Positions 37,339-46,592 are shown, counted from the first letter of the stretch. The stretch: DNA of 64,000 nt from Galbibacter marinus (GCF_000300875.1 NZ_AMSG01000010.1:59614-123613), one strand, 5' to 3'. Program-made: numbers and translations. The notes: generated by a model not told the origin, from the letters alone.

Positions 37339-38205
37339 TTAATTGTGATGTAGGTAGTCCAGTATCAAGGCGGTGGACATGTTGTCAAATCGTTTCCACT
37401 GACTCTGACTTCCATAACGGTAATAATGAGTGTTAAAGAACTTAGGAACAGTAATCGGGATTGCTAAACGGGCATTTTTTTCAGTATCTTCTTTTGTAAA
37501 GTCTACCCACTCCAAGGAAATAATGATATTGTTTTCTGTTAACCACGGTTTTCCCTTCGGAAAATCATAGATTATCCACCCGCTTTTAAAATTTTGGATA
37601 TCCAAAATATAATTTTCAGGATTTAAACGCTTTTTAGGCATGTTATCTTCGATGCCATATATGTTAATTCTCAGCTTGATGCGATCGAATTGATTTTCAC
37701 TGATAAAGAATCGCAAGGATTTCAACGTGTTTTTCCCTTTTTTTAAATGGAATCTTCTCCCAATTTCAGCACCTAAATTCTCATTTCTTTTACGATGTAT
37801 CGAAAAGTTAACCTGCTTAGCTGAATTTACCTTGTCATGGCCAATGGTATATTCATTTATGGCATTCGAACTTACAGTTACTTGATCTAAAACAGTGATA
37901 TGTTGCTCTAGTTCGACCCTAATTTCACCCTTATATAATTCCTTATCCACTAGTGAATACGTTTTTGAAATAAAGCCAATACAGGATATTTTTAAAATAT
38001 TGTTAGGATTCTTTAACTCTTCTGGGCTCAGAGTAAGTTCAAAGAAACCATTTTCATCCGTAACGGTTCCTTTCTCCCCATTTACTATACCTATATTTAC
38101 GTAGGCAATTGGTTGTTGATCTTTATCTACAATCTTTCCCTTGACACTAGATTGGGGATGTACAAATAAAGGCAGTAATAAAAATAACAATGTCCTAACT
38201 TTCAT
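37339..38205 (-). CDS. Secreted protein with CarboxypepD_reg-like domain
   Basis: A 288-residue secreted protein. I start at MKVRTLLFLLLPLF (38205), which gives a signal peptide and clears the upstream gene. Residues about 20-105 form a carboxypeptidase D regulatory-like beta-sandwich (VKGKIVDKDQQPIAYVNIGIVNGEKGTVTDENGFFEL), as found at the N-terminus of TonB receptors. The remaining beta-rich part has no named domain. There is no TonB plug or barrel. Third of three small secreted-protein genes downstream of the TonB receptor; function unknown. Confidence 0.75.
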   Translation of the reverse strand: MKVRTLLFLLLPLFVHPQSSVKGKIVDKDQQPIAYVNIGIVNGEKGTVTDENGFFELTLSPEELKNPNNILKISCIGFISKTYSLVDKELYKGEIRVELEQHITVLDQVTVSSNAINEYTIGHDKVNSAKQVNFSIHRKRNENLGAEIGRRFHLKKGKNTLKSLRFFISENQFDRIKLRINIYGIEDNMPKKRLNPENYILDIQNFKSGWIIYDFPKGKPWLTENNIIISLEWVDFTKEDTEKNARLAIPITVPKFFNTHYYRYGSQSQWKRFDNMSTALILDYLHHN

Positions 38206-38221
38206 TGGATTCCACGGGTTA

Positions 38222-38929
38222 TTAATTTTTTGTTGTACTGGATTCCTTAACCTGACAGTTACAGTTGTCAAAAATTTCATTTGCTGTATGTTCAGCGCCC
38301 CACGCGGGGTATAAATAATCAGTTCTCAAATTGGCTTGCATTGCAAAATATTTATTTGCTAATAGTAAGTCACTACAAACGTTGTAATTCTTGTTAAAAA
38401 ACTTTGACATTCCTTGTTGAAATAAAGCGTTTAAATAGATTGGCCTTGGATTCTCTGGGTATAAGGCTGTCGCCTTGTCAAATAATTCCGTCACTTTTGG
38501 TGCCAATTCTCTACCATGTTTAATAGGATCGGAAGAAAGTGCTGTCAGATAAACAAACCCTTTTAAGGTATATATCTCACTTTTTTGACGATCTGTGACA
38601 CTTTGTTTTAAGACCTTGTCGAAACTGACCATAAATGAATTATAGGCGTTTTGCGCAACCTCACTGGCTTTGGCGTTTCTAATGACTAATATTTTGAAGT
38701 ATAATAGGTAATAATGACTACTCCAATCATCGTATTTTCGAACAAGGCGTTCTAACAATTGCGTTGAGGCAGTGGCGGTTTCAATCGAGTTGTCAAGTTC
38801 TATTTTCTTGACACAATCAGTGATAACACTATCCAATTCCCGTTTTTGGACATCATTTAATTCTGTGGACTGTGCAAAACCAAAATGAAATCCGATACCT
38901 AGCATAAGAATTATTAGAATATTTTGCAT
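38222..38929 (-). CDS. Secreted hypothetical, helical repeat protein
   Basis: A 235-residue protein with a signal peptide (LIILMLGIGFHFGFAQ). The mature part is helical with TPR-like spacing (LVRKYDDWSSHYYLLYFKILVIRNAKASEVAQNAYN and ATALYPENPRPIYLNALFQQGMSKFF). No catalytic motif. The start codon overlaps the preceding gene by one base, and the 37339 gene follows after 16 bases, so the three small secreted proteins form one unit. Function unknown. Confidence 0.75.
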   Translation of the reverse strand: MQNILIILMLGIGFHFGFAQSTELNDVQKRELDSVITDCVKKIELDNSIETATASTQLLERLVRKYDDWSSHYYLLYFKILVIRNAKASEVAQNAYNSFMVSFDKVLKQSVTDRQKSEIYTLKGFVYLTALSSDPIKHGRELAPKVTELFDKATALYPENPRPIYLNALFQQGMSKFFNKNYNVCSDLLLANKYFAMQANLRTDYLYPAWGAEHTANEIFDNCNCQVKESSTTKN

Positions 38930-39393
38930 TAGTCTAAAGTTATGTTGATTTGTTTATTTTTTTGGTCTAATGTTATTTTAGTTTCTTCAAACGATGGTGG
39001 GCCAAATGTCCCTTTGACATTCTTGCTGAATCCATAAGGCTCCTGAGGCATTCCTACAAAATTTTTATCGAGCTTTTGATTGTCATTCTCATCTAGGAAA
39101 GAAGCGATAGAGTATTGGTGACCTAGACACAATCCTTCGATAACCACCTGAATATCTTCCCCACTCAACATGTCAGCTCTTTTTTGTTTAAAGTAGTTTG
39201 TTAGGAAATTTTCTTTGCTGTCGTATACTGACATATTTATAACTCCTTTAGCTTTGTCCGAGGTAAAATTAATTGTTAGGGTTGTTTGATTCTCAGTCTC
39301 ACATCGGTGGGAATCTTGGGCGGTCAAAGAATGACTATTGAATACCACTAATAAAAGGGTGAAATACACATAAAAAATACTATTGTTTCTCAT
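38929..39393 (-). CDS. DUF2141 domain secreted protein
   Basis: A 154-residue periplasmic or secreted protein. The signal peptide (cleavage after LTAQ) is followed by one DUF2141 beta-sandwich with its hallmark HQYSIASFLDENDNQKLDKN and the GFSKNVKGTFGPPSF loop. DUF2141 proteins often sit beside outer-membrane receptors in Bacteroidota; function unknown. It lies 116 bases after the TonB receptor stop on the same strand and may be co-transcribed with it. Confidence 0.87.
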   Translation of the reverse strand: MRNNSIFYVYFTLLLVVFNSHSLTAQDSHRCETENQTTLTINFTSDKAKGVINMSVYDSKENFLTNYFKQKRADMLSGEDIQVVIEGLCLGHQYSIASFLDENDNQKLDKNFVGMPQEPYGFSKNVKGTFGPPSFEETKITLDQKNKQINITLD

Positions 39394-39509
39394 ATTGTTA
39401 TTGTTTAAAGTTATTGTTGGTTTAAATTGTAATTCTCGTTGTTAAAATTTAAAATTCTCATAAATAGTGCCAATTGTAGAAGCTGGTTCTTAATTGAAAC
39501 CGAATGCTT

Positions 39510-41717
39510 CTAAAAATCTCTAGCTTTTTCCCGAGCCGTTTTTCCTCCGAAAGTATAGAACACTCCCAGAAAATAAAAATTGTCTGCAGAAGGTAGTATT
39601 TTTTGTTCAGGATAAACACCTTCTTGATTGACAGCCCCATAATTATAGTTGGCTACATTACTAAAACCTAGGATATTTGATGCAGAACCATGAATGAACA
39701 AATTCTGCGAAATCAAATATGTAAAACTAAAATCTAAGCTCTGGTAGGGTTTGATATAAGAACCTAAAAATCCATTTTCGTTGTTCGGATTGGTATAGGG
39801 TCGTCCACTAGTATAGTAATAGGAAAGACCTAAGAGGCTGTTAAGTGGATTAACCCATAACTGGGTGTTAACTGAGAGATTGTGTTTGGAATAAAACGTA
39901 GGATTTACTTCAAAAGGGTAATTTTGATAATCTCTTTCCGAATCCAAATAAGTATAAGAAATCCGATATTCTAAGTTGTTAAAGGTTTCGTTATCTGATA
40001 TGAAGAAATCAATACCCCGAGCAGTCCCATATCCTTGGTTATTAAACTCACTTGGATTTCTATCATCCCCAACATAGGAATACTTAACCAAGTTGGTGTA
40101 TTTTTTATTAAAGGCATCTATAAATATAATTCTGTTGTCATTCTCCCAATAAAGGTTGATCCCGAATTGGTTGGCCTTCTCATTGGTTAACTTGTTTTCA
40201 AAATCAAAAATAAGATCACCATTCCTCGGGTTTTGGTAGAAATCTCCATAGTATGGAGCGATAGTTAAATTTTGTATTTTTTTGAATTCCAATCGAAACC
40301 TAGGGGAAATCACATTTTCTTCTAACAATGCAGAAAAATCTGTTCTCAATCCAGATTTTAATATAAGATTTGGTGTGATTTTATATTTTAGGTCAGCAAA
40401 ACTGGTATAGACGGAATTGGTTATTCCTCTATTCATTACATTATCTGTGAAACTAGGATCTACGTAATCAATAAAGTAGTAATTGCTATTGAATTGTAAC
40501 CCTGTGGTCAACTGCAGCTTCTCAAAAATTTTGTAATTTATTTTTGTTTTGAACTGAAGGAAATTGTCAATTACAAATGACTCATCATTGTTTGAGTATA
40601 TCCCGGAGGCATCTCTTTCATTAATACTATACACCATTCCCGCAAAGAAATTGAGCTTATCACTAAAACTATAATCAAAGGTGTTATTACTATAGAAATT
40701 TAAATCCTTCAAGGTAGAGTTAACCTTTTCGTTCTTATTAATAGCAATATCTTCTCTTAGATAGTCAAAACGAGTAATATCAAAACGATTATAGGACTTA
40801 ATCCTTCCATTTTTAAGATTTATCATAGGACTTAACTCAGCAGAAATTACGTTAAAATCCTCATTCCATTCATATCTGGAGGGAAATAAACTCCTATACG
40901 GGGCGAGATTAAGGTACTCCAGTTTGGTTGTTAAAGCAATGGTTTCACTAAAGTTTCTGGACATGGAGGCATCTACACCTACACTTTTCACTGAGACTTC
41001 ATATTCATCATTTAGGACATTACTCTTGGTATCTAAAAGTAATATGCTCGACATTGCACCCCCATATTCTGCACCAAATCCTCCTGTTGAAAAAGAAACT
41101 CCTTCAAACAACATGGGCGAAAATCTACCTCTGCTGGGGATGCTTGGGCCTGACCCTGAGAAAGGTCGGTGTACTTGTAAATCATTGATGAAAACTTTGG
41201 ATTCATAATGATCTCCTCCTCTCACGAAAAATCTTCCGTCTTGTGGGTTATTCTGCATACCAGGATAGGATCTAATCACTGCAGCCATGACATCACCTAA
41301 CGCATTGGGTGTAGTAATCAAATCAATAGAATTCAGAGTAGAAATATATTCTGTTGACCTATTTCGTTTCACCTGAACAACAACCTCTTCTAAACCAGTA
41401 TCGTCGTATTGCATGACGATTTTATAATTTTTTTTGGGGGAGGCATCGTGCTCCACCCTTAAGACAAAATCCTTATATCCCATATAGGTAAACCAAATGT
41501 TAATTCCAAGGTCCTGCTGCTTATCTGATTTTAATTCAAACCTGCCTGTTTTATCAGTGCTAGTGCCGTCTAGGGAATTTTCTATAAAAATATTAACGCC
41601 TTCCATTGGTTTGTTGTATTGATCCACAACAATTCCTTTTATTTCATTCTGTGGATAGAGTAGTGTAGGAAAAATACAGATAAGGACGAGTAAGAGTAAA
41701 CAAGTGTTTTTATGCAT
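39510..41717 (-). CDS. TonB-dependent outer-membrane receptor with CarboxypepD_reg domain
   Basis: A 735-residue outer-membrane receptor. After the signal peptide come a carboxypeptidase D regulatory-like domain (about 25-105, EIKGIVVDQYNKPMEGVNIFIENS), a TonB plug (about 110-220, NALGDVMAAVIRSYPGMQ) and a 22-strand type beta-barrel that ends with an aromatic residue. It is shorter than SusC and has no SusD partner. Its start overlaps the acyltransferase stop by 8 bases, so translation is coupled to the lipopeptide-type cluster upstream. It could take up or export the cluster product; siderophore-like uptake is one possibility. Confidence 0.88.
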   Translation of the reverse strand: MHKNTCLLLLVLICIFPTLLYPQNEIKGIVVDQYNKPMEGVNIFIENSLDGTSTDKTGRFELKSDKQQDLGINIWFTYMGYKDFVLRVEHDASPKKNYKIVMQYDDTGLEEVVVQVKRNRSTEYISTLNSIDLITTPNALGDVMAAVIRSYPGMQNNPQDGRFFVRGGDHYESKVFINDLQVHRPFSGSGPSIPSRGRFSPMLFEGVSFSTGGFGAEYGGAMSSILLLDTKSNVLNDEYEVSVKSVGVDASMSRNFSETIALTTKLEYLNLAPYRSLFPSRYEWNEDFNVISAELSPMINLKNGRIKSYNRFDITRFDYLREDIAINKNEKVNSTLKDLNFYSNNTFDYSFSDKLNFFAGMVYSINERDASGIYSNNDESFVIDNFLQFKTKINYKIFEKLQLTTGLQFNSNYYFIDYVDPSFTDNVMNRGITNSVYTSFADLKYKITPNLILKSGLRTDFSALLEENVISPRFRLEFKKIQNLTIAPYYGDFYQNPRNGDLIFDFENKLTNEKANQFGINLYWENDNRIIFIDAFNKKYTNLVKYSYVGDDRNPSEFNNQGYGTARGIDFFISDNETFNNLEYRISYTYLDSERDYQNYPFEVNPTFYSKHNLSVNTQLWVNPLNSLLGLSYYYTSGRPYTNPNNENGFLGSYIKPYQSLDFSFTYLISQNLFIHGSASNILGFSNVANYNYGAVNQEGVYPEQKILPSADNFYFLGVFYTFGGKTAREKARDF

Positions 41718-42795
41718 TTTGAAAGCTTATAAACATGTTGAAATTATCTTGAGAAATTGGAAATACACTAAAGCTTATTCGGTTAAATAAGTAGTGATCT
41801 TCATCGATTTTAAATACGCTATAATTACCTTGGTTAAAATCTTCTTTGGTCAAGGAGTTTATGTTCAAAGAAATATTTTCGGCTGCAAGAATTTCTTTTG
41901 GTAAATATTTGTGAATGTAAAACCAAGACTCCCACTGATCGTAGAATTTTTCAATATAGTGCTCAAATAGCCCATAAAGTCTCTTAGTAGTGACCTCTGT
42001 AAAGGTCACAATGTCTTTGGTGTTATCCCTTTTAAGTTGGTCAAAAAATTTAATATGAGGAACCATTCCATCTTCAGAATAATAAGCCACAAAGGGAATA
42101 ATGGGAATATCCATGAAATAGGCAATTGTAGATAGCCCAGTCCTAGAGCTAATCGCACTACTTAAAAATGGAATCTCAATGGTTTTCTCTTTGTTATATA
42201 CACCCTTATATCCAGAGTTCCCATCGATATAAGCAAAAAGAGAAAAGCCACTCTTTATCAGTTGCATCATCTCTAGAGCCGTGTTGGGTTTTTCGACATT
42301 TATGATCTTCAACTCATTGTCTAATCCAAATGCATTTTTGAATTTATCGTTAATTGCAAGTATGGTAGATGCTTGATTTTTATAGGTGCTTTCATCTACC
42401 ACCAATGCGATGTTCTTTACCCCATTTAAAATTAACAGGCTTATAGAAGCTTTGCAGAAACCAAGGTGACAGGTGATGTATATTTTGGGTTTGTCTACCT
42501 CCTTAAAGAGTTCATTGTCTTTTATGGTGGAAAGCTTGTTGGATATTTTATGCAGATCCGTGAGGTCAAATTCCCGCAGCCTCATCGTGGTTATTATTTT
42601 TATATAAATATCCCAATGATCTTCTCTTGGAACTTGTGGCAAAAAACGACTTAGACTCGCAGACATAAAATTAAAATCTTTCATCTGATGAGACTCTTTT
42701 TTTAGAATCTCTTTCTCCAAAACCTTTGAAGAGATTGATTTGCGAATCTCAGATTGGTTTTTAGAAAGGATGTTATTGTTATAGGTGATTTCCAT
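41710..42795 (-). CDS. LpxL/HtrB-like acyltransferase of the hybrid cluster
   Basis: A 361-residue acyltransferase-like protein without a signal peptide. Residues about 105-260 resemble the LpxL/HtrB fold. ITCHLGFCKAS supplies the catalytic-type His, and FAYIDGNSGYKG resembles the DQ/DGxxGxKG segment. It is followed by IEIPFLSSAISSRTGLSTIAYFMDIPIIPFVAY, as in the substrate-binding region of lysophospholipid and lipid A acyltransferases. The usual acidic partner four residues after His is not obvious (HLGFCK), so activity is uncertain. The context, after a peptide arginase and a fatty acid synthase, suggests acyl transfer to a peptide or lipid. Confidence 0.72.
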   Translation of the reverse strand: MEITYNNNILSKNQSEIRKSISSKVLEKEILKKESHQMKDFNFMSASLSRFLPQVPREDHWDIYIKIITTMRLREFDLTDLHKISNKLSTIKDNELFKEVDKPKIYITCHLGFCKASISLLILNGVKNIALVVDESTYKNQASTILAINDKFKNAFGLDNELKIINVEKPNTALEMMQLIKSGFSLFAYIDGNSGYKGVYNKEKTIEIPFLSSAISSRTGLSTIAYFMDIPIIPFVAYYSEDGMVPHIKFFDQLKRDNTKDIVTFTEVTTKRLYGLFEHYIEKFYDQWESWFYIHKYLPKEILAAENISLNINSLTKEDFNQGNYSVFKIDEDHYLFNRISFSVFPISQDNFNMFISFQNA

Positions 42796-42798
42796 AGT

Positions 42799-43551
42799 TT
42801 AATTAATGTATTTTACAATTTGCTGAATAGCCTTATAATTGTTGTTCAACGTAAAATGTCCGTGATTCTCATGTACGTAAAGCGTATAATTTTCAAATAC
42901 ATCAGAACACTTATCTCTATAATCGGAGCGAATCAATGGATCCTTGGTTCCAATTAAAATTAACGGATCCGCCCTTTGAACCTTATATTTATTGTTGCCC
43001 TCGAGATGTTGGATCTGTTGAAGTAAGGTTCTGTTTAGACCATTGTTTTTTAAATAAGTAAAGAACATAAGGGTCAAAAATGGATTCTCATTTTTTTCAT
43101 CTTCTGTATAGCTAAAATCAATAAGGTATTTAGAGAAATCAAATAATTTGTTTTGGTGTAATGTCTCTTTGAGTGTGTTATAGAATTCTTTATCTGAGGA
43201 ATCTCCATAGGGAATACTTCCAATGAGGATTAATTTTTTTGAAGTGTCGTATAGTTGGGTGAATTTTGCTGCGAGATTTCCACCATAACTAGCTCCAACG
43301 CAGATACTCTCCTTAGGCGGAAGAAGAGTGTACTCCTGGTAAAAATAAGAGGCTAATTCCTCAAAACTGTCGAGTGAAATATGAGCAGTTTTAACATATC
43401 CTGGGTAATCCGTAAAAACCAGTTCTAAGTGGTTGAAGTGTTCTTGAATTTTGAGATCTTTCAACCAATACTCGGAAGTCATTCCTAAAGGATTGAAAAA
43501 TATGAGCCTAATTTCCCCTGAAGGATTATGAATGTCAGTAATCATACTCAT
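42799..43551 (-). CDS. Alpha/beta hydrolase (thioesterase-like) of the hybrid cluster
   Basis: A 250-residue cytoplasmic alpha/beta hydrolase. The serine nucleophile is in VGASYGGNLA (GxSxG), the acid is probably in GTKDPLI and the His in NHGHFTLN. It resembles type II thioesterases and proline iminopeptidase-like hydrolases. It overlaps the arginase-family gene by 4 bases and precedes the acyltransferase by 3 bases. It may release acyl chains from the carrier protein, edit stalled chains, or hydrolyse the peptide; the sequence does not decide. Confidence 0.8.
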   Translation of the reverse strand: MSMITDIHNPSGEIRLIFFNPLGMTSEYWLKDLKIQEHFNHLELVFTDYPGYVKTAHISLDSFEELASYFYQEYTLLPPKESICVGASYGGNLAAKFTQLYDTSKKLILIGSIPYGDSSDKEFYNTLKETLHQNKLFDFSKYLIDFSYTEDEKNENPFLTLMFFTYLKNNGLNRTLLQQIQHLEGNNKYKVQRADPLILIGTKDPLIRSDYRDKCSDVFENYTLYVHENHGHFTLNNNYKAIQQIVKYIN

Positions 43552-44771
43552 TTTTCGATAACATTTAAGAGTTCAAAGATGATTTCACAGGCAATTTGCT
43601 TGTTGATTTCTGCCTCCGGTGCATCGACGTATAGCTCAACAATATCAACCCCTATAATTTCCTTATTCTTTAGAGTGGATAAGATTAGTTGTTTGCATTG
43701 ACTGGTACTTAACCCATTGATTACTGGAGTGGTTGTGCCCTTAAAATAAATTGGGTCAATAATGTCAAAATCAAACGTGACATAGTATTTTTTGTCCTTT
43801 GGCAATTCCTCGAAGGTATGCTCGTTTTCGATCTGTTCGATCAGTTTATGAGCCCAATAAATGGATTGGTTTTCATTGCTTTTTTGATTAAAATTCACCA
43901 ATCCTCTAATGCCAAATTGATAGGCATGTTTAAGTCCAAATTCAAAACATTTACTCATGAAGTTTCCATGATGATGGACTTCATTGTGATGTTTGATCTT
44001 GTCATAAGTAGAACTATAGGTGTCAGTGTGCGCATCAAAATGTAACACGCATAAATCGTCTCCATATTTTTCAATGGCGGCCTTAATCACAGGAGCGGAC
44101 ACGGAATGATCTCCACCTATGAAAAATGGAGTGACTTTGTCCTGGTCAAACAATTGTTTAGAGAGATTGTATGTTTTCTCATACATAAAGTTTGGAGATT
44201 CTTTGGAATCAAAGAATACATTCCCCAGATCGTATAGCCGTTTATTTTTAATGAGTTCAAACAAAGCGATATATCTTTCTTTTCCTCCTAAAGCTTCTGT
44301 TTCCAACACAGCACCAGGGCCTAAATTAATGTTGTATTTGCTTGAAAATGCTCGTAATGAATTGGGAAACTCACTCGAGGAATAATTAGATCGATTTCCT
44401 ACTCCCAGTGGGACTCCAACGAATACAACTGGCTTTGAAGTGATCTTAGCTGCTTTCGATTCTGTCAAATAGGGCAAATTAAACAAATGAGGGGTATAAG
44501 GCTTTATAGCGGTAATCGCTTTGTCAAATGCGTTGTTCTTTATTAAATATTTTTTATGGGTCAGGGTGTCCAAAATCCCTGTTAGATCCTCACCTATATC
44601 AGGAAACTTCTGCAACATCTCCTTCTCACTTTTTGCATTCTGTAGAAATTGAACTATTTCGATGATTTTATCACCAACCAATAGTTTTTCACCCGTAACC
44701 GTATTAACTAATTTACGTTGATCTTCTTTGTCAATTAGCACGTATGGATTTATCTGAAATACTGAGCTCAT
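43548..44771 (-). CDS. Arginase-family enzyme with N-terminal PqqD/RRE-like domain (probable peptide arginase)
   Basis: A 407-residue ureohydrolase with an unusual N-terminal extension. Residues 1-80 look like a PqqD-type RiPP recognition element (VNTVTGEKLLVGDKIIEIVQFLQ, then a helix and DTLTHKKYLIK). Residues about 110-405 are the arginase domain with all manganese-ligand motifs: GGDHSVS, HFDAHTDTYS, FDFDIIDP and the final VDIVELY. Known peptide arginases (OspR type) convert arginine in RiPP precursors into ornithine, releasing urea. The adjacent precursor genes and the RRE-like domain make a peptide substrate far more likely than free arginine or agmatine. Overlaps its neighbours by 4 bases on both sides. 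Confidence 0.85.
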   Translation of the reverse strand: MSSVFQINPYVLIDKEDQRKLVNTVTGEKLLVGDKIIEIVQFLQNAKSEKEMLQKFPDIGEDLTGILDTLTHKKYLIKNNAFDKAITAIKPYTPHLFNLPYLTESKAAKITSKPVVFVGVPLGVGNRSNYSSSEFPNSLRAFSSKYNINLGPGAVLETEALGGKERYIALFELIKNKRLYDLGNVFFDSKESPNFMYEKTYNLSKQLFDQDKVTPFFIGGDHSVSAPVIKAAIEKYGDDLCVLHFDAHTDTYSSTYDKIKHHNEVHHHGNFMSKCFEFGLKHAYQFGIRGLVNFNQKSNENQSIYWAHKLIEQIENEHTFEELPKDKKYYVTFDFDIIDPIYFKGTTTPVINGLSTSQCKQLILSTLKNKEIIGVDIVELYVDAPEAEINKQIACEIIFELLNVIEK

Positions 44772-45979
44772 ATGGAAATATATGTTTTTACCGTTTTTAC
44801 TATTCTCAAGGTAAATTTTACGATGACCCTGATGAATATATAGGCGATTAAAATGTTATAGATGTTTTCACTAATTCCGCATAATGAAAAGTCTATGTTT
44901 TGAATGCTGAAGCTGGAGGCACTACGGATAATCCGCGTAATTAAAATATAAATTAAATAGAGTAAAAGTAAGTTGGTTATACTTTTGGCTAACGTATAGA
45001 TGATTAGAGGAATGCTTCTTGTTTTGAGTTGTTTACGCTCTTTTTCTGCTAAGTATATGGGCAGTCTTAAATAAGTTTTCGCAACGTACTTTAATAGATT
45101 ACGTGACTGCCTTCCCAGGTTGGATAAATTGAAGAAATCACTGTAGCACCAATAACCATCAAATTTAAAAAACGGAAATAAGTTCACTAGCATGGTAAGT
45201 GAGTTGGCTACAAATATAGTATAGAGGGTTTGTGTAGCCATGGAGTTAGGATACAGCTCTAAGCTGTTGTAATAGGCTATAAATAAAATGACTCCAAGAA
45301 TCCCTTGAATAAATATACCTGCCAAGTTTACAATCATCCTTTTTTCTTTGCTCAGCGACCAGATTGCGGTCACATCGGCAAAAAATACAGGGAAAATGCT
45401 ATAGAATCCAAAACCTATGGATTTAGACTTTACGCCAAACTTCAAGGAAGATGCCGCATGTCCAAGTTCGTGAAATATCATTATAAAAAACAAAGACAAA
45501 TAAGTCAGCCCACTACTAAGTAAAGAGGTTTCACAATGCTGAAATTCGACTGCAGGATTATTTAGCTTAAATAATACGGTTATATTAAAAATTAATAGTG
45601 GGAGAATTAAAACCCAGAAAAGTGTGGGGGTAAATAAGAACTTAATGGGTTTAATAAGATTTTTATATTGAGAATAGGTCAGTATTTCCTTTTTGAACCA
45701 AAATGCAGAGGTCTTGTTTCTATTTAAAGAATGTTCTTTAAGAAATAAAGGAGAGATGTTTTTATCAATGATTTGATGGACTTCCTCTGCAGTGGTCGTA
45801 ATGTCAAATTCTTCACCTATTGTTTGTGCAATTTTCTCATAAGAATCACCATTTTTAATACATGAGAGAATACAATACGTAATCGCATTGATATCGTAAA
45901 AGATACCATTGATAGACAGGGTATACCTGTCTCCCATTTGTTGGATACTAAACTGCGCCTTGTTTTTTCCGCTTTCCAT
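44768..45979 (-). CDS. M50 site-2-type membrane metalloprotease with PqqD-like N-terminus
   Basis: A 403-residue membrane protein of the peptide zinc metalloprotease type (YydH/EpeP-like). Residues about 8-85 resemble a PqqD-like winged-helix (RYTLSINGIFYDINAITY followed by helices and a VHQIID segment). Several transmembrane helices follow. The zinc site HELGHA is at about residue 165 and the distal aspartate is in FKFDGYW. Such proteases cleave modified peptides inside the membrane during maturation. The gene overlaps the arginase-family gene by 4 bases and the DUF2306 gene by 32 bases. The likely substrates are the two precursor peptides. Confidence 0.85.
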   Translation of the reverse strand: MESGKNKAQFSIQQMGDRYTLSINGIFYDINAITYCILSCIKNGDSYEKIAQTIGEEFDITTTAEEVHQIIDKNISPLFLKEHSLNRNKTSAFWFKKEILTYSQYKNLIKPIKFLFTPTLFWVLILPLLIFNITVLFKLNNPAVEFQHCETSLLSSGLTYLSLFFIMIFHELGHAASSLKFGVKSKSIGFGFYSIFPVFFADVTAIWSLSKEKRMIVNLAGIFIQGILGVILFIAYYNSLELYPNSMATQTLYTIFVANSLTMLVNLFPFFKFDGYWCYSDFFNLSNLGRQSRNLLKYVAKTYLRLPIYLAEKERKQLKTRSIPLIIYTLAKSITNLLLLYLIYILITRIIRSASSFSIQNIDFSLCGISENIYNILIAYIFIRVIVKFTLRIVKTVKTYISI

Positions 45980-46592
45980 TTGCTCTTATATAATGTCTTA
46001 TTAAAAAACTTCCGATAATTGCAGGTAATATCCAATTTAAGATCCTGAAATAAAATATATTGTTCACCACCACAAAGGCAGTTGACATCGCGATATAGCT
46101 CCCAATCATCTTACCGATATGCAGTGATATTCTATTCTTTGTTGTGAGTTTTCTGCCTTGTTTTATAAATATTCTATAATCTACCAGATAGGAATTTGCG
46201 GCACCTAAAAGCCCAAAAAATATCAGAATGATACCACTTGTAATACTGCCTTGAGAAAATTGGTAAAATGCGTAAAGGATCATTACCACAGCGGTAACAA
46301 TCATAGTTAATGCTAAAACTTTAAGTTGCTTTGCATTTATCTTAAAAGCAAAGAATCCGCTTAGGAGAAAATACAAAGTTAAAATACCGATGGTGAATAA
46401 AAAAAGATTATAATGGTTGGGTGAACTAGCAATAATCAACGAGATGATGGTTCCTAAAAAACCTGCTATAAAATATAATTTACCGATGCGCTTATGTAGT
46501 GCATTGCCTTTTTTCAGGAATAAAACCATAGCACCAGTGAGCAGTGCTAGGCTTCCAAAAACAATATGAATACTAATTAGGATATTTGTCAT
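45948..46592 (-). CDS. DUF2306-like polytopic membrane protein
   Basis: A 214-residue membrane protein with about six helices. The N-terminal IHIVFGSLALLTGAMVLFLKKGNALHKRIGKLYF has the His pairs and HKRIGKLY motif of DUF2306-like proteins. Function unknown; some relatives may bind haem through conserved histidines. It follows the precursor genes after a hairpin and overlaps the M50 gene. In this context it might be an immunity, export or membrane-partner protein, but nothing in the sequence proves that. Confidence 0.78.
   Translation of the reverse strand: MTNILISIHIVFGSLALLTGAMVLFLKKGNALHKRIGKLYFIAGFLGTIISLIIASSPNHYNLFLFTIGILTLYFLLSGFFAFKINAKQLKVLALTMIVTAVVMILYAFYQFSQGSITSGIILIFFGLLGAANSYLVDYRIFIKQGRKLTTKNRISLHIGKMIGSYIAMSTAFVVVNNIFYFRILNWILPAIIGSFLIRHYIRANGKRKKQGAV

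Noticed and set aside
43548..44771. Ordinary agmatinase/arginase of polyamine or arginine metabolism
   Set aside because: The RRE-like N-terminus and the location beside precursor peptides and an M50 protease do not fit free-arginine metabolism.
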